64,000 bases of DNA from Pauljensenia sp018375675 (lineage in GTDB: Bacteria > Actinomycetota > Actinomycetes > Actinomycetales > Actinomycetaceae), in the NCBI GenBank assembly GCA_041432705.1, contig JAPWAE010000006.1, positions 72,089 to 136,088 on the forward strand, written 5' to 3'. The position numbers and the translations under genes were made by a program. The notes beneath the pieces were generated by a model that did not search any database, had not been told where the DNA came from, and saw nothing but the letters and a program-made list of their open reading frames with translations. Of the stretch, positions 8,740-18,391 are shown one piece after another. Numbering within the stretch: position 1 is the first letter of the stretch; each line of letters starts with the position of its first letter.

Positions 8740-10017
8740 TCAGCCCACGAGTGGGACGACCGCCAGCTCCTGGCCGGCCTCGACCGCCTCGACGTCCGGC
8801 GCGACCACGCCGATTGCCTCCGCGTTCGCGAGCGAGGCCACCAGGTGCGACTTCGACCCCAGGGGGTGCACCGGCTCCACCCAGCGGGCCCCGGCCTCGT
8901 CCCTGGGTGCGTCCACGAAACGAAGCGGGATGAACTGTGTCTTTCCGGACGGGCAGTCCCAGCCCACGCGCGCGCGGGCGATGACGCCGCTGGGGACCGT
9001 TCCGCCGTGCTCGGGGGCGACGAGGCCGGACATGACCGCCAGCGCGCCCGCGACGTACATGTGGAACGTCGTAAAGACTGAGACCGGGTTGCCGGGCAGG
9101 CAGATGACCGGCGTCTCGCGGCGGCCCGCGCCCACCTGCGTCGAGCCGACGCCCTGAGGGCCGCCCGGCTGCTGGGCGACGTGGTGGAAGCCCGCGTCCG
9201 TGCCAAGCGTCAGGCGCACGACCTCGAAGGCTCCCGCCGAAATGCCGCCGGCCGTGAGGACGAGGTCGGCCTCCGGGGCCTCATCGAGGGCTCGGCGCAG
9301 CTCGGCCGGGGTGTCCCCCGTGCGCAGGTGCGCGACGACCTGCCCACCGGCCTCCTCGACGAGGCCGCGCAGCAGGATGCCGTTCGAATCGGGAATCTGT
9401 CCGCGCTCGAGGGCCTCTCCGGCGCGCTTGAGCTCCGTGCCTGTCGACACGACGATGACGCGCGGGCGGGGCAGGACCGTGAGGGTGCCGTGCCCGACCG
9501 AGGCAGCAGCCGACAGGGCCGTTCCGTCCAGGATTCGGCCGGCCTCCAGGACCGGGGAACCTGCTTCTAGGGCTTCGCCCGCCACGCGCACATTCGTGCC
9601 CCGCTTCGGGGCGACGCGGATCTCGACGGTGTCGGGCGCCTGAGCGATGCCCGCCGCGTGGTCCGTGTCCTCGACTTTCACGACAGCGTCGGCGCCCTCG
9701 GGGATCGGCGCGCCCGTCATGATGCGCCAGGCTTGCCCCCGCTCGAGGCGGTTCTCGCGGGTGTCGCCCGCCGGAATGTCGCCCGCGACGGGCAGAGTCC
9801 AGGGGCCCTCGCCCTCCAGGTCATCGCGGCGCACCGCAAACCCGTCCATCGCGGAATTCGTAAACGGCGGCAGGGGAATCAGAGACAAGACATCAACCGC
9901 CAGGCGGCGACCCAAGCATTCCTCGACGGGAAGCGTGTCGTGGGGGAGGACGTGGCTGAGCGCCAGCGCCTCGATCAGTTCGCGATGCTGCGCGGTAGAC
10001 AGGGCGGGATCGTGCAT
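8740..10017 (-). CDS. moeA: Molybdopterin molybdenumtransferase
   Basis: MoeA inserts molybdate into adenylylated molybdopterin. From the ATG at 10017 the protein is 425 residues. It has the N-terminal domain motif FTNSAMDGFAVRRDD, IMTGAPIPEGADAVVKVED, the central MogA-like domain with STGTELKRAGEAL and LTAGGISAG, and a C-terminal beta-barrel domain. The frame extends upstream to 10074, but those codons look unlike coding sequence and the family begins near MHDPAL. It heads the moeA-moaC operon. A 13-mer (ACGAGGCCGGGGC) repeated across the window sits inside the gene and encodes a DEAGA segment. Confidence 0.92.
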   Translation of the reverse strand: MHDPALSTAQHRELIEALALSHVLPHDTLPVEECLGRRLAVDVLSLIPLPPFTNSAMDGFAVRRDDLEGEGPWTLPVAGDIPAGDTRENRLERGQAWRIMTGAPIPEGADAVVKVEDTDHAAGIAQAPDTVEIRVAPKRGTNVRVAGEALEAGSPVLEAGRILDGTALSAAASVGHGTLTVLPRPRVIVVSTGTELKRAGEALERGQIPDSNGILLRGLVEEAGGQVVAHLRTGDTPAELRRALDEAPEADLVLTAGGISAGAFEVVRLTLGTDAGFHHVAQQPGGPQGVGSTQVGAGRRETPVICLPGNPVSVFTTFHMYVAGALAVMSGLVAPEHGGTVPSGVIARARVGWDCPSGKTQFIPLRFVDAPRDEAGARWVEPVHPLGSKSHLVASLANAEAIGVVAPDVEAVEAGQELAVVPLVG

Positions 10018-10134
10018 GTCACCAGTGTAGGGCCAGGTTCGGTGGGCGAGGCGTGTGGGGGTACGTGCGCGCATGGTGTTGTGCGGTTGCTGGTCGGGCG
10101 GCTGGGAGTGGCCGTCTGCCTCGCGCCCGCTACA

Positions 10135-10289
10135 CGAGGCGTGGGCCGGGTTGGTCGGTGGCGGCTCGTTTCAACGGCCTGGACATGGGAGGCCGGGGGG
10201 AATTGCACTACATGGGGGTTCGACACGCCGGCGACACGCCGTGATGGGATCTCTAATGCTGCCAAACCCTCATGCGCATGGCCTGGTGG
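10135..10289. repeat. ~155 bp direct repeat, copy 1
   Basis: This stretch is a diverged direct copy of 11492-11645. Long shared runs include CGAGGCGTGGGCCGGGTTGG and CGACACGCCGGCGACACGCC, as well as CTAATGCTGCCAAACCC. The two copies flank the gene at 10346-11362. The rest of the 10018-10345 gap holds no gene I can support. Confidence 0.8.
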
Positions 10290-10345
10290 GCCTTCGTTGG
10301 CGGAGAGGATGCAGCCGCTGACTGTGTTCGTCGGGTGTCGTGGTC

Positions 10346-11362
10346 TCACCCCAGGCGCGCGGCGAGTGCGGCGCGGACCTGCGCAACGAGCTCGTCCGGA
10401 TGATCGAGGTCGTGCCAGCCGACGCGGATGATGTGCCACCCCTCGGCCTCGAGATGGCGTTGGCGCTCGCGCTCGCGGGAAAGTGACGCGTGGATGCTGC
10501 GGGCGTCCTCACCGTATTTGGCACGCCCGTCGAACTCGATGCCGACTTTTTCGGCCGTGAACGCGCAATCGATGAAATAGCGACGACCCCGCGTGTGAAC
10601 CTCGACCTGTGTGCGCATGCCTGTCAGGCCTGCGGCACACAGTTCGTACAGTACGCGCGCTTCTCCGGGGGAGGCGCATCCGGCATCTGCGTGAGTGATG
10701 ATCCACTGAGCTTGAGAGCGTCCTCTTGCCCGATTGCCCAGCTGTTTCAGCTCGCGTTCAAGAAAGAACTTCCACGACTCCTCGTTGTTGCGTGACGCTT
10801 TCATGTGGAAGTTGTCGAAGTGCGTGTAGGCGTGGGCGTTCATGCACATCTGCGTGAAAGCAGCACGTCGGTTGGATGATGTGCGGGCAGCAGTAATCTG
10901 CGCAGATTCGAGGTTTTCGATGAGGAGCCCGCGGGTGTCGCTAAAAGCAGGGAGATGACAAACGTGCCTGGCCTTGACCTTCAGGGGAGCAAAGGTGTGA
11001 GTGCCGATTGCTATGGCAGGCAGGACGATGGGGCGGATAGTGGATGATGCGGTAACCGTGATGGGTGGAAGCGTGGGATCACTTCCATAGCCGTGCGCCC
11101 ACAGCGCACATTGTCCGGTAGTAACGAGAGTTTGGTGCGTGTGTGCGAGGTGGTAGAGGCGTGCCGCGAGCACGACCTCCGGTAGCCGACTCATGTCTAT
11201 GTCTGTCAAGAGAGACAGATCAAGGTAGGTCCTGCCCGCGATTTTCACAGCCGTCGGTATCTTTGTGAGGCCGTGGTGGCTGGATCGAGGCACGCGAATG
11301 ATCGCCCGTTCGACGGCGTTGAGGATGAAAGGAGCGTCGTTGCCCCTGACTTCTTGGCTCAT
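10346..11362 (-). CDS. DUF559/PD-(D/E)XK-like nuclease-fold protein
   Basis: This 338-residue protein is not a named gene. Its last ~110 residues look like the DUF559 (Vsr-like) restriction-endonuclease fold. SPGEARVLYEL supplies an early glutamate; RRYFIDCAF and VGIEFDGRAKYG supply the acidic pair; ERQRHLEAEGWHIIRVGW is the closing helix-strand. The N-terminal ~210 residues resemble the AbiEi-type leader often seen before this domain in actinobacteria, which suggests a link to toxin-antitoxin or DNA-modifying roles; that is an inference. The gene has visibly lower GC and looser codon use than its neighbours and sits between two ~155 bp direct repeats, both signs of transfer. Confidence 0.65.
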   Translation of the reverse strand: MSQEVRGNDAPFILNAVERAIIRVPRSSHHGLTKIPTAVKIAGRTYLDLSLLTDIDMSRLPEVVLAARLYHLAHTHQTLVTTGQCALWAHGYGSDPTLPPITVTASSTIRPIVLPAIAIGTHTFAPLKVKARHVCHLPAFSDTRGLLIENLESAQITAARTSSNRRAAFTQMCMNAHAYTHFDNFHMKASRNNEESWKFFLERELKQLGNRARGRSQAQWIITHADAGCASPGEARVLYELCAAGLTGMRTQVEVHTRGRRYFIDCAFTAEKVGIEFDGRAKYGEDARSIHASLSRERERQRHLEAEGWHIIRVGWHDLDHPDELVAQVRAALAARLG

Positions 11363-11491
11363 GAGTGAATTCTAGTGCGATAACTATCAGTTCGTTGCGG
11401 TTTGAATCTTTTGATTGTGTTTGATCGCTGAGGTGTCCTCATGCGGTGCGATGAGGTACGGGTATGGGTCTGGCCTTCTTGTGTGGTGTGG

Positions 11492-11645
11492 CGAGGCGTG
11501 GGCCGGGTTGGGTGGTTGCAGCTCGTCTCAGCGGCCCGGACATGGTTGCAACGGGGGGAATTGCAGCATTAGGGGCGCGACACGCCGGCGACACGCCGTG
11601 ACGGGACTTCTAATGCTGCCAAACCCCCACGCGCGTGGCCTGGCG
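11492..11645. repeat. ~155 bp direct repeat, copy 2
   Basis: This is the second copy of the repeat at 10135-10289, 1357 bp away in the same orientation. Within it GCAGCATTAG and CTAATGCTGC form an inverted repeat that has decayed in copy 1, and CGACACGCCG occurs twice in tandem. The rest of the 11363-11919 gap has no supportable gene. Confidence 0.8.
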
Positions 11646-11919
11646 GCGTGGTGTTGGGGACGGTGGGGCCATTCAGGTCCCTGGTGAGAGAACCCATCGT
11701 TGTTGGGGTGAATGTGGCTGCGACCGCCACCAACAGACGCAATGAACTGGTTTCGCACCGCCGGGGTGGGCGGTGGTGGCATAATCCTCGCTTGGCGACG
11801 CTGATTGGGAGCTGGCCGCTGTCTCCTTTGTCTCAGCGACGAGGCAGGGGCCGCGTGTTGCCGTTCGTGCTCGGTTTTTCGAGGGGCGAACACCAGGCAA
11901 ATCGGGGTAGGGTTGCGCC

Positions 11920-12984
11920 ATGTCAGTCGAGTTCGTTTCCGCCTCTCAGGCGGCAGATGCGGTTGCGTGTGACGCGCCGCTGCGGCTCGTCGACACCTTC
12001 GGGCGCGTGGCCCGAGACCTGCGCGTGTCGCTCACCGACCGCTGCAACCTGCGCTGTTCCTACTGCATGCCCCCCGAAGGCCTGGACTGGCTGCCCACCG
12101 AGGAAACCCTGACGGACGACGAGGTCGTGCGCCTCGTGCGCGTTGGCGTCGAGCGGCTCGGGATCCGCCAGGTCCGCTTCACCGGCGGGGAACCCCTCCT
12201 GCGCCGAGGCCTCGAGGGGATCATCGAAGCGTGCTCCCACCTGCGCACCGATGAGGGAAACCCCCTCGACCTGGCCCTCACGACGAACGCGCTCGGCCTG
12301 GCCAAGCGCGCCCAGGGCCTGAAGGATGCAGGCCTGAACCGCGTCAACATTTCGCTTGATTCTCTGGACCCCGAGCACTTTGCGGCGATCACCCGCCGCG
12401 ACCGTCTCGGTGACGTCCTGGAGGGCATCGAGGCCGCCGCACGCGCGGGCCTGAGTCCCATCAAGGTCAACGCCCTCGTCCTGCGCGGCATGAACGAGGC
12501 CGACCTGCCCGACCTGGTCGACTACTGCCTGGACCGGGGCATCGAGCTGCGCGTCATCGAGCAGATGCCGATCGGCCCGCCGGACACGTGGGATCGTCAG
12601 AACATCATGACGGCCGACGAGATCCTGCACATCATGAGCACTCGCCACACGCTGACCCCCGCGCCCCGCGAGGATCCGCATTCCCCTGCGGGACGCTGGA
12701 TCGTGGACGGTGATCCGACGAAGCGTCTCGGAGTCATCGCCTCCGTGTCCGACCCCTTCTGTAGTGCGTGCGACCGCACCCGCCTGACCTCGGACGGCAT
12801 GGTGCGTTCGTGTCTGTTTTCGACCGAGGAGACCTCGCTGCGCGACCTGCTGCGCGGCGGCGGGGACGACGCGCAGATCGCCGCCCGATGGGCCGACGCG
12901 ATGTGGGCGAAGCCGGCCGCGCATGGGCTCAATATCGACACCTTTGCTCGCGCGTCGCGCACCATGAGCCGTATTGGTGGGTAA
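11920..12984 (+). CDS. moaA: GTP 3',8-cyclase (radical SAM)
   Basis: MoaA uses a radical-SAM cluster to cyclise GTP in the first step of Moco synthesis. Cys42, Cys46 and Cys49 (CNLRCSYC) bind the SAM cluster. Cys281, Cys284 and Cys298 bind the second 4Fe-4S cluster that holds GTP. The protein ends in RIGG, the C-terminal double glycine needed for activity in this family. Length (354) is normal. It lies just upstream of narK and the nitrate reductase operon, whose NarG needs its product. A hairpin at 13055 may end its transcript. Confidence 0.95.
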   Translation: MSVEFVSASQAADAVACDAPLRLVDTFGRVARDLRVSLTDRCNLRCSYCMPPEGLDWLPTEETLTDDEVVRLVRVGVERLGIRQVRFTGGEPLLRRGLEGIIEACSHLRTDEGNPLDLALTTNALGLAKRAQGLKDAGLNRVNISLDSLDPEHFAAITRRDRLGDVLEGIEAAARAGLSPIKVNALVLRGMNEADLPDLVDYCLDRGIELRVIEQMPIGPPDTWDRQNIMTADEILHIMSTRHTLTPAPREDPHSPAGRWIVDGDPTKRLGVIASVSDPFCSACDRTRLTSDGMVRSCLFSTEETSLRDLLRGGGDDAQIAARWADAMWAKPAAHGLNIDTFARASRTMSRIGG

Positions 12985-13054
12985 CCTCCCACTAATTTCG
13001 TGACACCGATGTTTTCTAACAGCGGTAAATTGCTTGTTTGTTCACGGGAGGAAC

Positions 13055-13075
13055 GTCCCTGGCGGAGGGACTTTT
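13055..13075 (+). terminator. Intrinsic terminator after moaA
   Basis: GTCCCT (13055-13060) and AGGGAC (13066-13071) form a short stem around GGCGG, followed directly by TTTT. It lies 70 bp after moaA and upstream of narK, where it separates the two transcripts or acts as an attenuator for narK. Confidence 0.6.
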
Positions 13076-13208
13076 CGTAGCGTTTACAAGGGTGATGCAC
13101 GTCCCAATGGGTTCGTGTGGGTTATGTCATTTCAGTTGGTAGCCTCCGTGTTAAAGAATGTCCGGCGCATGCCCGCGCTCGGACGTCCCTTCCGACCCGA
13201 GGAGAGCC

Positions 13209-14552
13209 ATGAGCGCGACCGACCCCGCGGCCAAGAAGAGCCGCTACCTGCTCACTGACTGGAACCCCAACGACGAATCCAAGTGGGATTCGAAACTCGC
13301 GTGGCGCACGCTGTGGATCACGACCTACTCGCTGATCCTGGCCTTCTGCGTGTGGTTCCTGCCCAGCGCGATCGCGCCCAAGCTGACGCTTCTCGGCTTC
13401 AACCTGGATAAGTCTCAGCTCTACTGGCTGACCGCCCTTCCGGGTCTGGCCGCCGGCATCCTGCGCCTCATCTACATGTTCCTGCCCCCGCTCATCGGCA
13501 CACGCAAGCTCGTGGGCATCACCTCCCTGCTGTGCGTCATTCCGATGCTCGGCTGGTTCTTCGCGGTCCAGGACAACACGACCCCCTACTGGGTCATGCT
13601 GACCCTCGCCTTCATGTGTGGAATCGGCGGCGGCGCGTTCTCCGGCTACATGCCCTCCACCGGCTACTTCTTCCCCAAGCGCCTCGCCGGTACGGCCCTC
13701 GGCCTGCAGGGCGGCATCGGTAACCTCGGCATGTCCGTCATTCTGCTTGTTGGTCCTGTGTTGATGGGCTTTGGTCTTTTCGGTCTGACCTGGCTGGCGC
13801 CCCAGCAGCAGGTCGCCGGCGACCACGTCGGTGAGAGCATCTGGGTCTACAACGCAGCGATCTTCTTCGTTCCGTGGTGCATCCTCGCGGCGATCCTCGC
13901 CTTCATCTGGCTGCGTGACGTGCCCGTCAAGGCCAACCTCAAGCAGCAGCTGGACATCTTCTCCAACCCCAACACCTGGTACATGACCATCCTCTACGTC
14001 ATGACCTTCGGTCTGTTCTCCGGCTTCTCCGCCGTCTTCGCCCTCCTCATTAACAACCAGTTCGGTGACCAGTCGGCCCTCAACCTGGGCGTCAAGGGCG
14101 CGACCTACGCGTTCCTCGGCCCCCTCATCGGCTCGCTCATCCGAATGTCCTGGGGCATCTTCTGCGACCGCATGGGTGGCGCCATCTGGACCTTCATCTC
14201 CGGCGTCGGCATGGCGATCACCATGGGCGGCATCGCCTGGGTTCTGACCAACCCCACCGGTAAGACGGACTTCTACATCTTCCTGGGCCTCATGCTCGCC
14301 ATGTTCCTGTTCTCCGGCTTCGGTAACGCCGGTACCTTCAAGCAGATGCCGATGATCATGCCGGCCCGCCAGGCTGGCGGCGCCATCGGCTTCACCGCGG
14401 CGATCGCGTCGCTCGGCCCCTTCCTGGTCGGCGTCGCGCTCTCCGCCATCAGCGCCCCGGTCTTCTTCGCGGGCTGCGCCATCTTCTGCGCCCTGTGCTC
14501 GGTCCTGTGCTGGGTCATGTACGCGCGCAAGAACGCCCCGTTCCCCGGCTGA
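13209..14552 (+). CDS. narK: Nitrate/nitrite transporter (MFS, NarK family)
   Basis: NarK brings nitrate in and exchanges it for nitrite during nitrate respiration. The 447-residue protein has about twelve hydrophobic segments. The two glycine-rich nitrate signatures are present: GIGGGAFSGYMPSTGYFFP leading into GLQGGIGNLG, and GFGNAGTFKQMPMI in the C-half. Arginines in GILRLIYMF and SLIRMSWGIF occupy positions like those that hold the anion in E. coli NarK. I chose the ATG at 13209 because GAGGAG lies 5 nt upstream; an in-frame start at 13158 adds 17 residues unlike the family. narG follows after 68 bp, so this is narKGHJI. Confidence 0.93.
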   Translation: MSATDPAAKKSRYLLTDWNPNDESKWDSKLAWRTLWITTYSLILAFCVWFLPSAIAPKLTLLGFNLDKSQLYWLTALPGLAAGILRLIYMFLPPLIGTRKLVGITSLLCVIPMLGWFFAVQDNTTPYWVMLTLAFMCGIGGGAFSGYMPSTGYFFPKRLAGTALGLQGGIGNLGMSVILLVGPVLMGFGLFGLTWLAPQQQVAGDHVGESIWVYNAAIFFVPWCILAAILAFIWLRDVPVKANLKQQLDIFSNPNTWYMTILYVMTFGLFSGFSAVFALLINNQFGDQSALNLGVKGATYAFLGPLIGSLIRMSWGIFCDRMGGAIWTFISGVGMAITMGGIAWVLTNPTGKTDFYIFLGLMLAMFLFSGFGNAGTFKQMPMIMPARQAGGAIGFTAAIASLGPFLVGVALSAISAPVFFAGCAIFCALCSVLCWVMYARKNAPFPG

Positions 14553-14620
14553 TCCACCGGCACTGCGCGGTGCCGAACGGACCTGCCACTGCCTCGTCAA
14601 TCGACTCTTAGGAGCACCCC

Positions 14621-17600
14621 ATGACGAATCTCGAATCCGATATGACCTTCCCGACCTACGGCGGTGAGGTCAAGCCCGCGACCGGCGCGACCCTGTTTGC
14701 GCTCGGCTCGTGGCTGCGTCGCGGCAAGGCGTCCGCCGACGCGCGCCAGCTCTTCCTTGAGGGCGGCCGCGACGGCGACTCCTTCTACCGCGACCGCTGG
14801 AGCTACGACAAGATCGTGCGCTCCACCCATGGCGTGAACTGCACGGGCTCGTGCTCGTGGAAGATCTTCGTCAAGGACGGCGTCATCACCTGGGAAACCC
14901 AGCAGACTGACTACCCGACCACCGGCGCGGACATGCCCGAGTACGAGCCCCGCGGCTGCCCGCGTGGCGCGGCGTTCTCGTGGTACGAATACTCGCCGAC
15001 CCGTATCAAGTACCCCTACGTGCGCGGCGTCCTGCTCGACATGTTCCGCGAGGCCAAGAAGCGCCTCGGGGATCCCGTCGACGCGTGGGCCGCGGTCGTC
15101 GAGGACCCGGAGAAGGCTCGCGCCTACAAGTCGCAGCGTGGCCGCGGCGGCATGGTCCGCGTGTCGTGGGAAGAGGCGATGGAGATCGTCGCCGCCGCCT
15201 ACGTGCACACGATCAAGCAGTACGGCCCCGACCGCATCGCCGGCTTCTCGGTCATCCCCGCCATGTCGATGATCTCCTACGGTGCGGGCGCCCGCTTCCA
15301 CGAGCTCATCGGCGCCACCATGCTGTCCTTCTACGACTGGTACGCGGACCTGCCCCCGGCCTCGCCGCAGGTCTTCGGCGACCAGACCGACGTGCCCGAG
15401 GCCGGCGACTGGTTCAACTCGCAGTACCTCATCATGTGGGGCACGAACCTGCCGCTGACCCGTACCCCCGACGCTCACTTCATGGCCGAGGCCCGCTACC
15501 ACGGCCAGAAGGTCATCGTCGTGTCCCCGGACTTCGCGGACAACACGAAGTTCGCGGACGACTGGTTGCGCGTCCAGCCCGGCACGGACGGCGCCCTGGC
15601 CCAGGCCATGGGTCACGTCATCCTCAAGGAATTCCACGTCGGCAAGCGCGAGCCCATGTTCCTGGACTACATGAAGCGCTACACCGACGCCCCGTTCCTG
15701 GTGGAGATCAACGAGGTCGGCGAGGGTGCCCACGAGGGCATCGCCCCGACGACCCTGGTCCCCGGCAAGTTCCTGACGGCCGCCAAGATGCCCGCAGGCA
15801 CGACCGAGCGCACCGAGAACAACCAGTTCCGTTCCCTCGTTATCGAGGCCGACGGCACGGTCAAGGACCCGGGCGGCACGCTCGCCGATCGCTTCGGCGA
15901 GGAGGGCGCCGGTCACTGGAACCTTAACCTGGATGGCGTCGAGCCCGTCATGTCCATCATGGACACGGACGAGTGGGAAGCCGCCCTGATCGCCCTGCCG
16001 CGCTTCGACCTGCCCGCGGCCCCCGGCCAGGCCTCGGTCGGCGGCGGCTACGTGAAGCGTGGCGTGCCCGCGCGCCGCGTTAACGGCCGCCTCGTGACGA
16101 CCGTGTTCGACATCCTGCTCGCCCAGTACGCCGTCGAGCGTGAGGGCCTGCCGGGCCAGTGGCCCACCGACTACATGGACGCCTCCACGCCGGGCACCCC
16201 CGCGTGGCAGGAGGAGTTCACGTCGGTTCCCGCCGCCGCGGCTATCAAGATCGGTCGCGAGTTCGCGCAGAACGCGGTCGAGACGCAGGGCCGTTCCATG
16301 ATCCTCATGGGCGCCGGCACGAACCACTACTACCACTCCGACGAGATGTACCGTACGTTCCTGGCGCTCACGGAAATGTGTGGCACCCAGGGTCGCAACG
16401 GTGGCGGCTGGGCCCACTACGTGGGTCAGGAGAAGGTCCGCCCGATCATGGGTTGGGGCTCCTTCACCTTCGCTCTGGACTGGGCGCGCCCGCCGCGCCA
16501 GATGATCTCCACCGGCTGGTACTACATGACCACCGACCAGTGGCGCTACGACGGGGCTCCGGCCTCGGCCATGGCGAACCCGATCAAGTCCTCGCACCTG
16601 GACGGCAAGCAGCTGGTCGACACCCTCGTCGAGTCGGTTCAGCGCGGCTGGATGCCCTGCTACCCGACGTTCTCCAAGGGCTCGACCCAGCTGGGTCGCG
16701 AGGCCGCCGAGGCCGGCATGGCCCCTGCGGAATACGTGTCCCAGGAGCTGCGCGAGGGCCGCCTGCAGTTCGCGATCGAGGACCCGGACGCCCACCACAA
16801 CGTCCCGAAGATCCTCGCGAACTGGCGTACGAACCTGCTCGGCTCGTCCGCGAAGGGCACCGAGTTCTTCCTGCGCCACATGCTGGGCACCGGCAACGAG
16901 GTTAACGCCGAGGAGCTGGAAGAGGGCAACCGCCCCGCGTCCGTCAACTGGCGTGAGGCTCACCCCGGCAAGCTCGACCTCATGTGGGTTGCGGACTTCC
17001 GTAACACCTCGACGACACTGCACTCCGACGTCGTGCTGCCCGCCGCCACGTGGTACGAGAAGCACGACCTGTCCTCCACGGACATGCACCCCTTCATGCA
17101 CTGCTTCGACGAGGCCGTGAACCCGCCGTGGGAGGCGCGCACCGACTTCGAGGTGTTCCAGACCCTGGCCCGCCTCGTCGGCCGCATGGCCCCCGGCCAC
17201 CTGGACACCCAGACGGACGTCGTCGCGGTTCCGCTGGGGCACGACTCCCCGGACGCCATGACCATGGCGGACGGCGTCGTTCCCGAGCAGACGTGGACGC
17301 CCGGCAAGACCATGCCGAAGCTGGTCCCGATCGAGCGTGACTACACGCAGGTCGGCTACAAGTTCGACCGCATGGGACCGCTCCTGCCCAAGGCCGGCCT
17401 GGCCTCGAAGGGCGTGGCGTACAACGTGCAGGAAGCGTACGAGCAGCTCGGCGACCTCAACGGCCGCGCCCCCATGGACGGCAACGCAGGCGAGGGCATG
17501 CCGCTGTGCGACACCGCCATCAAGGCGGCGAACATGGCGCTGCGCTTCTCGGGCACCACGAACGGCTCGCTGGCCGTTCAGGGCTTCCGCACGCTGGAAA

Positions 17601-18391
17601 AGCGCGTCGGCAACGAGATGGCGTTCCTGGCCGAAGGTGACGAAGAAAAGAAGATCACCTACGCGGACACCGTCCTGCAGCCGCGCAGCGTCATCACCAG
17701 CCCCGAGTGGTCGGGTTCCGAGCATGGCGGTCGCCGCTACAGCGCCTTCGTACAGAACGTCGAGTGCCGCAAGCCGTGGCACACGCTCACGGGCCGCCCG
17801 CAGTTCTACGTCGACCACGACTGGATGATGGACATGGGCGAGTCCCTGCCGATCTTCCGTCCGCCGCTCGACCTGGCGCACATCTACGGTGAGCGCCCCG
17901 TCGGCGACCACCGTCCCGGTCAGCCGGGTCAGGCCGAGGTCGCGGTGCGCTACCTGACGATCCACAACAAGTGGGCCATCCACTCCCAGTACTACGACAA
18001 CCCGTACATGCTGACGCTGGGTCGTGGTGGCCAGACGGTGTGGATGAGCCCGCAGGACGCCGAGAAGATCGGCGTGCGCGACAACGAGTGGATCGAGGCG
18101 AAGAACCGTAACGGCACCGTGTCGGCTCGCGCTGTTGTCTCCCACCGTATCCCGGAGGGCACGGTGTTCATGCACCACGCCCAGGATCGCCAGATCAACA
18201 CCCCGCTGAATGAGGGGTCCGGCAAGCGCGGCGGTACGCACAACTCGCTGACCCGAATCTTCATTAAGCCGACCCACCTGGCCGGCGGATACGCGCAGTT
18301 CGCCTACGCGTTCAACTACTACGGTCCCACCGGCAATAACCGCGACGAGGTCACGGTTATCCGCCGCCGCTCCCAGGAGGTGCAGTTCTGA
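14621..18391 (+). CDS. narG: Respiratory nitrate reductase alpha subunit
   Basis: NarG is the catalytic subunit that reduces nitrate to nitrite at a bis-molybdopterin guanine dinucleotide centre and carries one 4Fe-4S cluster. It has 1256 residues, as expected. The N-terminal HGVNCTGSCSWKIFVKDG gives the His and Cys ligands of the FS0 cluster, and RGCPRGAAFSWYEYSP gives the last. YDWYADLPPASPQVFGDQTD and NGGGWAHYVGQEKVRP are typical active-site segments. No twin-arginine signal is visible at the N-terminus, so the active site faces the cytoplasm. AGGAG lies upstream of the ATG. The stop overlaps narH by one base. Confidence 0.97.
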   Translation: MTNLESDMTFPTYGGEVKPATGATLFALGSWLRRGKASADARQLFLEGGRDGDSFYRDRWSYDKIVRSTHGVNCTGSCSWKIFVKDGVITWETQQTDYPTTGADMPEYEPRGCPRGAAFSWYEYSPTRIKYPYVRGVLLDMFREAKKRLGDPVDAWAAVVEDPEKARAYKSQRGRGGMVRVSWEEAMEIVAAAYVHTIKQYGPDRIAGFSVIPAMSMISYGAGARFHELIGATMLSFYDWYADLPPASPQVFGDQTDVPEAGDWFNSQYLIMWGTNLPLTRTPDAHFMAEARYHGQKVIVVSPDFADNTKFADDWLRVQPGTDGALAQAMGHVILKEFHVGKREPMFLDYMKRYTDAPFLVEINEVGEGAHEGIAPTTLVPGKFLTAAKMPAGTTERTENNQFRSLVIEADGTVKDPGGTLADRFGEEGAGHWNLNLDGVEPVMSIMDTDEWEAALIALPRFDLPAAPGQASVGGGYVKRGVPARRVNGRLVTTVFDILLAQYAVEREGLPGQWPTDYMDASTPGTPAWQEEFTSVPAAAAIKIGREFAQNAVETQGRSMILMGAGTNHYYHSDEMYRTFLALTEMCGTQGRNGGGWAHYVGQEKVRPIMGWGSFTFALDWARPPRQMISTGWYYMTTDQWRYDGAPASAMANPIKSSHLDGKQLVDTLVESVQRGWMPCYPTFSKGSTQLGREAAEAGMAPAEYVSQELREGRLQFAIEDPDAHHNVPKILANWRTNLLGSSAKGTEFFLRHMLGTGNEVNAEELEEGNRPASVNWREAHPGKLDLMWVADFRNTSTTLHSDVVLPAATWYEKHDLSSTDMHPFMHCFDEAVNPPWEARTDFEVFQTLARLVGRMAPGHLDTQTDVVAVPLGHDSPDAMTMADGVVPEQTWTPGKTMPKLVPIERDYTQVGYKFDRMGPLLPKAGLASKGVAYNVQEAYEQLGDLNGRAPMDGNAGEGMPLCDTAIKAANMALRFSGTTNGSLAVQGFRTLEKRVGNEMAFLAEGDEEKKITYADTVLQPRSVITSPEWSGSEHGGRRYSAFVQNVECRKPWHTLTGRPQFYVDHDWMMDMGESLPIFRPPLDLAHIYGERPVGDHRPGQPGQAEVAVRYLTIHNKWAIHSQYYDNPYMLTLGRGGQTVWMSPQDAEKIGVRDNEWIEAKNRNGTVSARAVVSHRIPEGTVFMHHAQDRQINTPLNEGSGKRGGTHNSLTRIFIKPTHLAGGYAQFAYAFNYYGPTGNNRDEVTVIRRRSQEVQF

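Noticed and set aside
11646..11919. Moco riboswitch before moaA
   Set aside because: Some inverted repeats are present but they do not give the expected multi-stem layout; no convincing match.
12985..13208. FNR-type anaerobic box before narK
   Set aside because: No TTGAT-N4-ATCAA-like site is visible in either orientation; regulation may use other factors.
14597..18277. 1226-codon open frame antisense to narG
   Set aside because: Low-complexity Val/Arg/Gly/His translation typical of the reverse strand of GC-rich genes; narG is certain.
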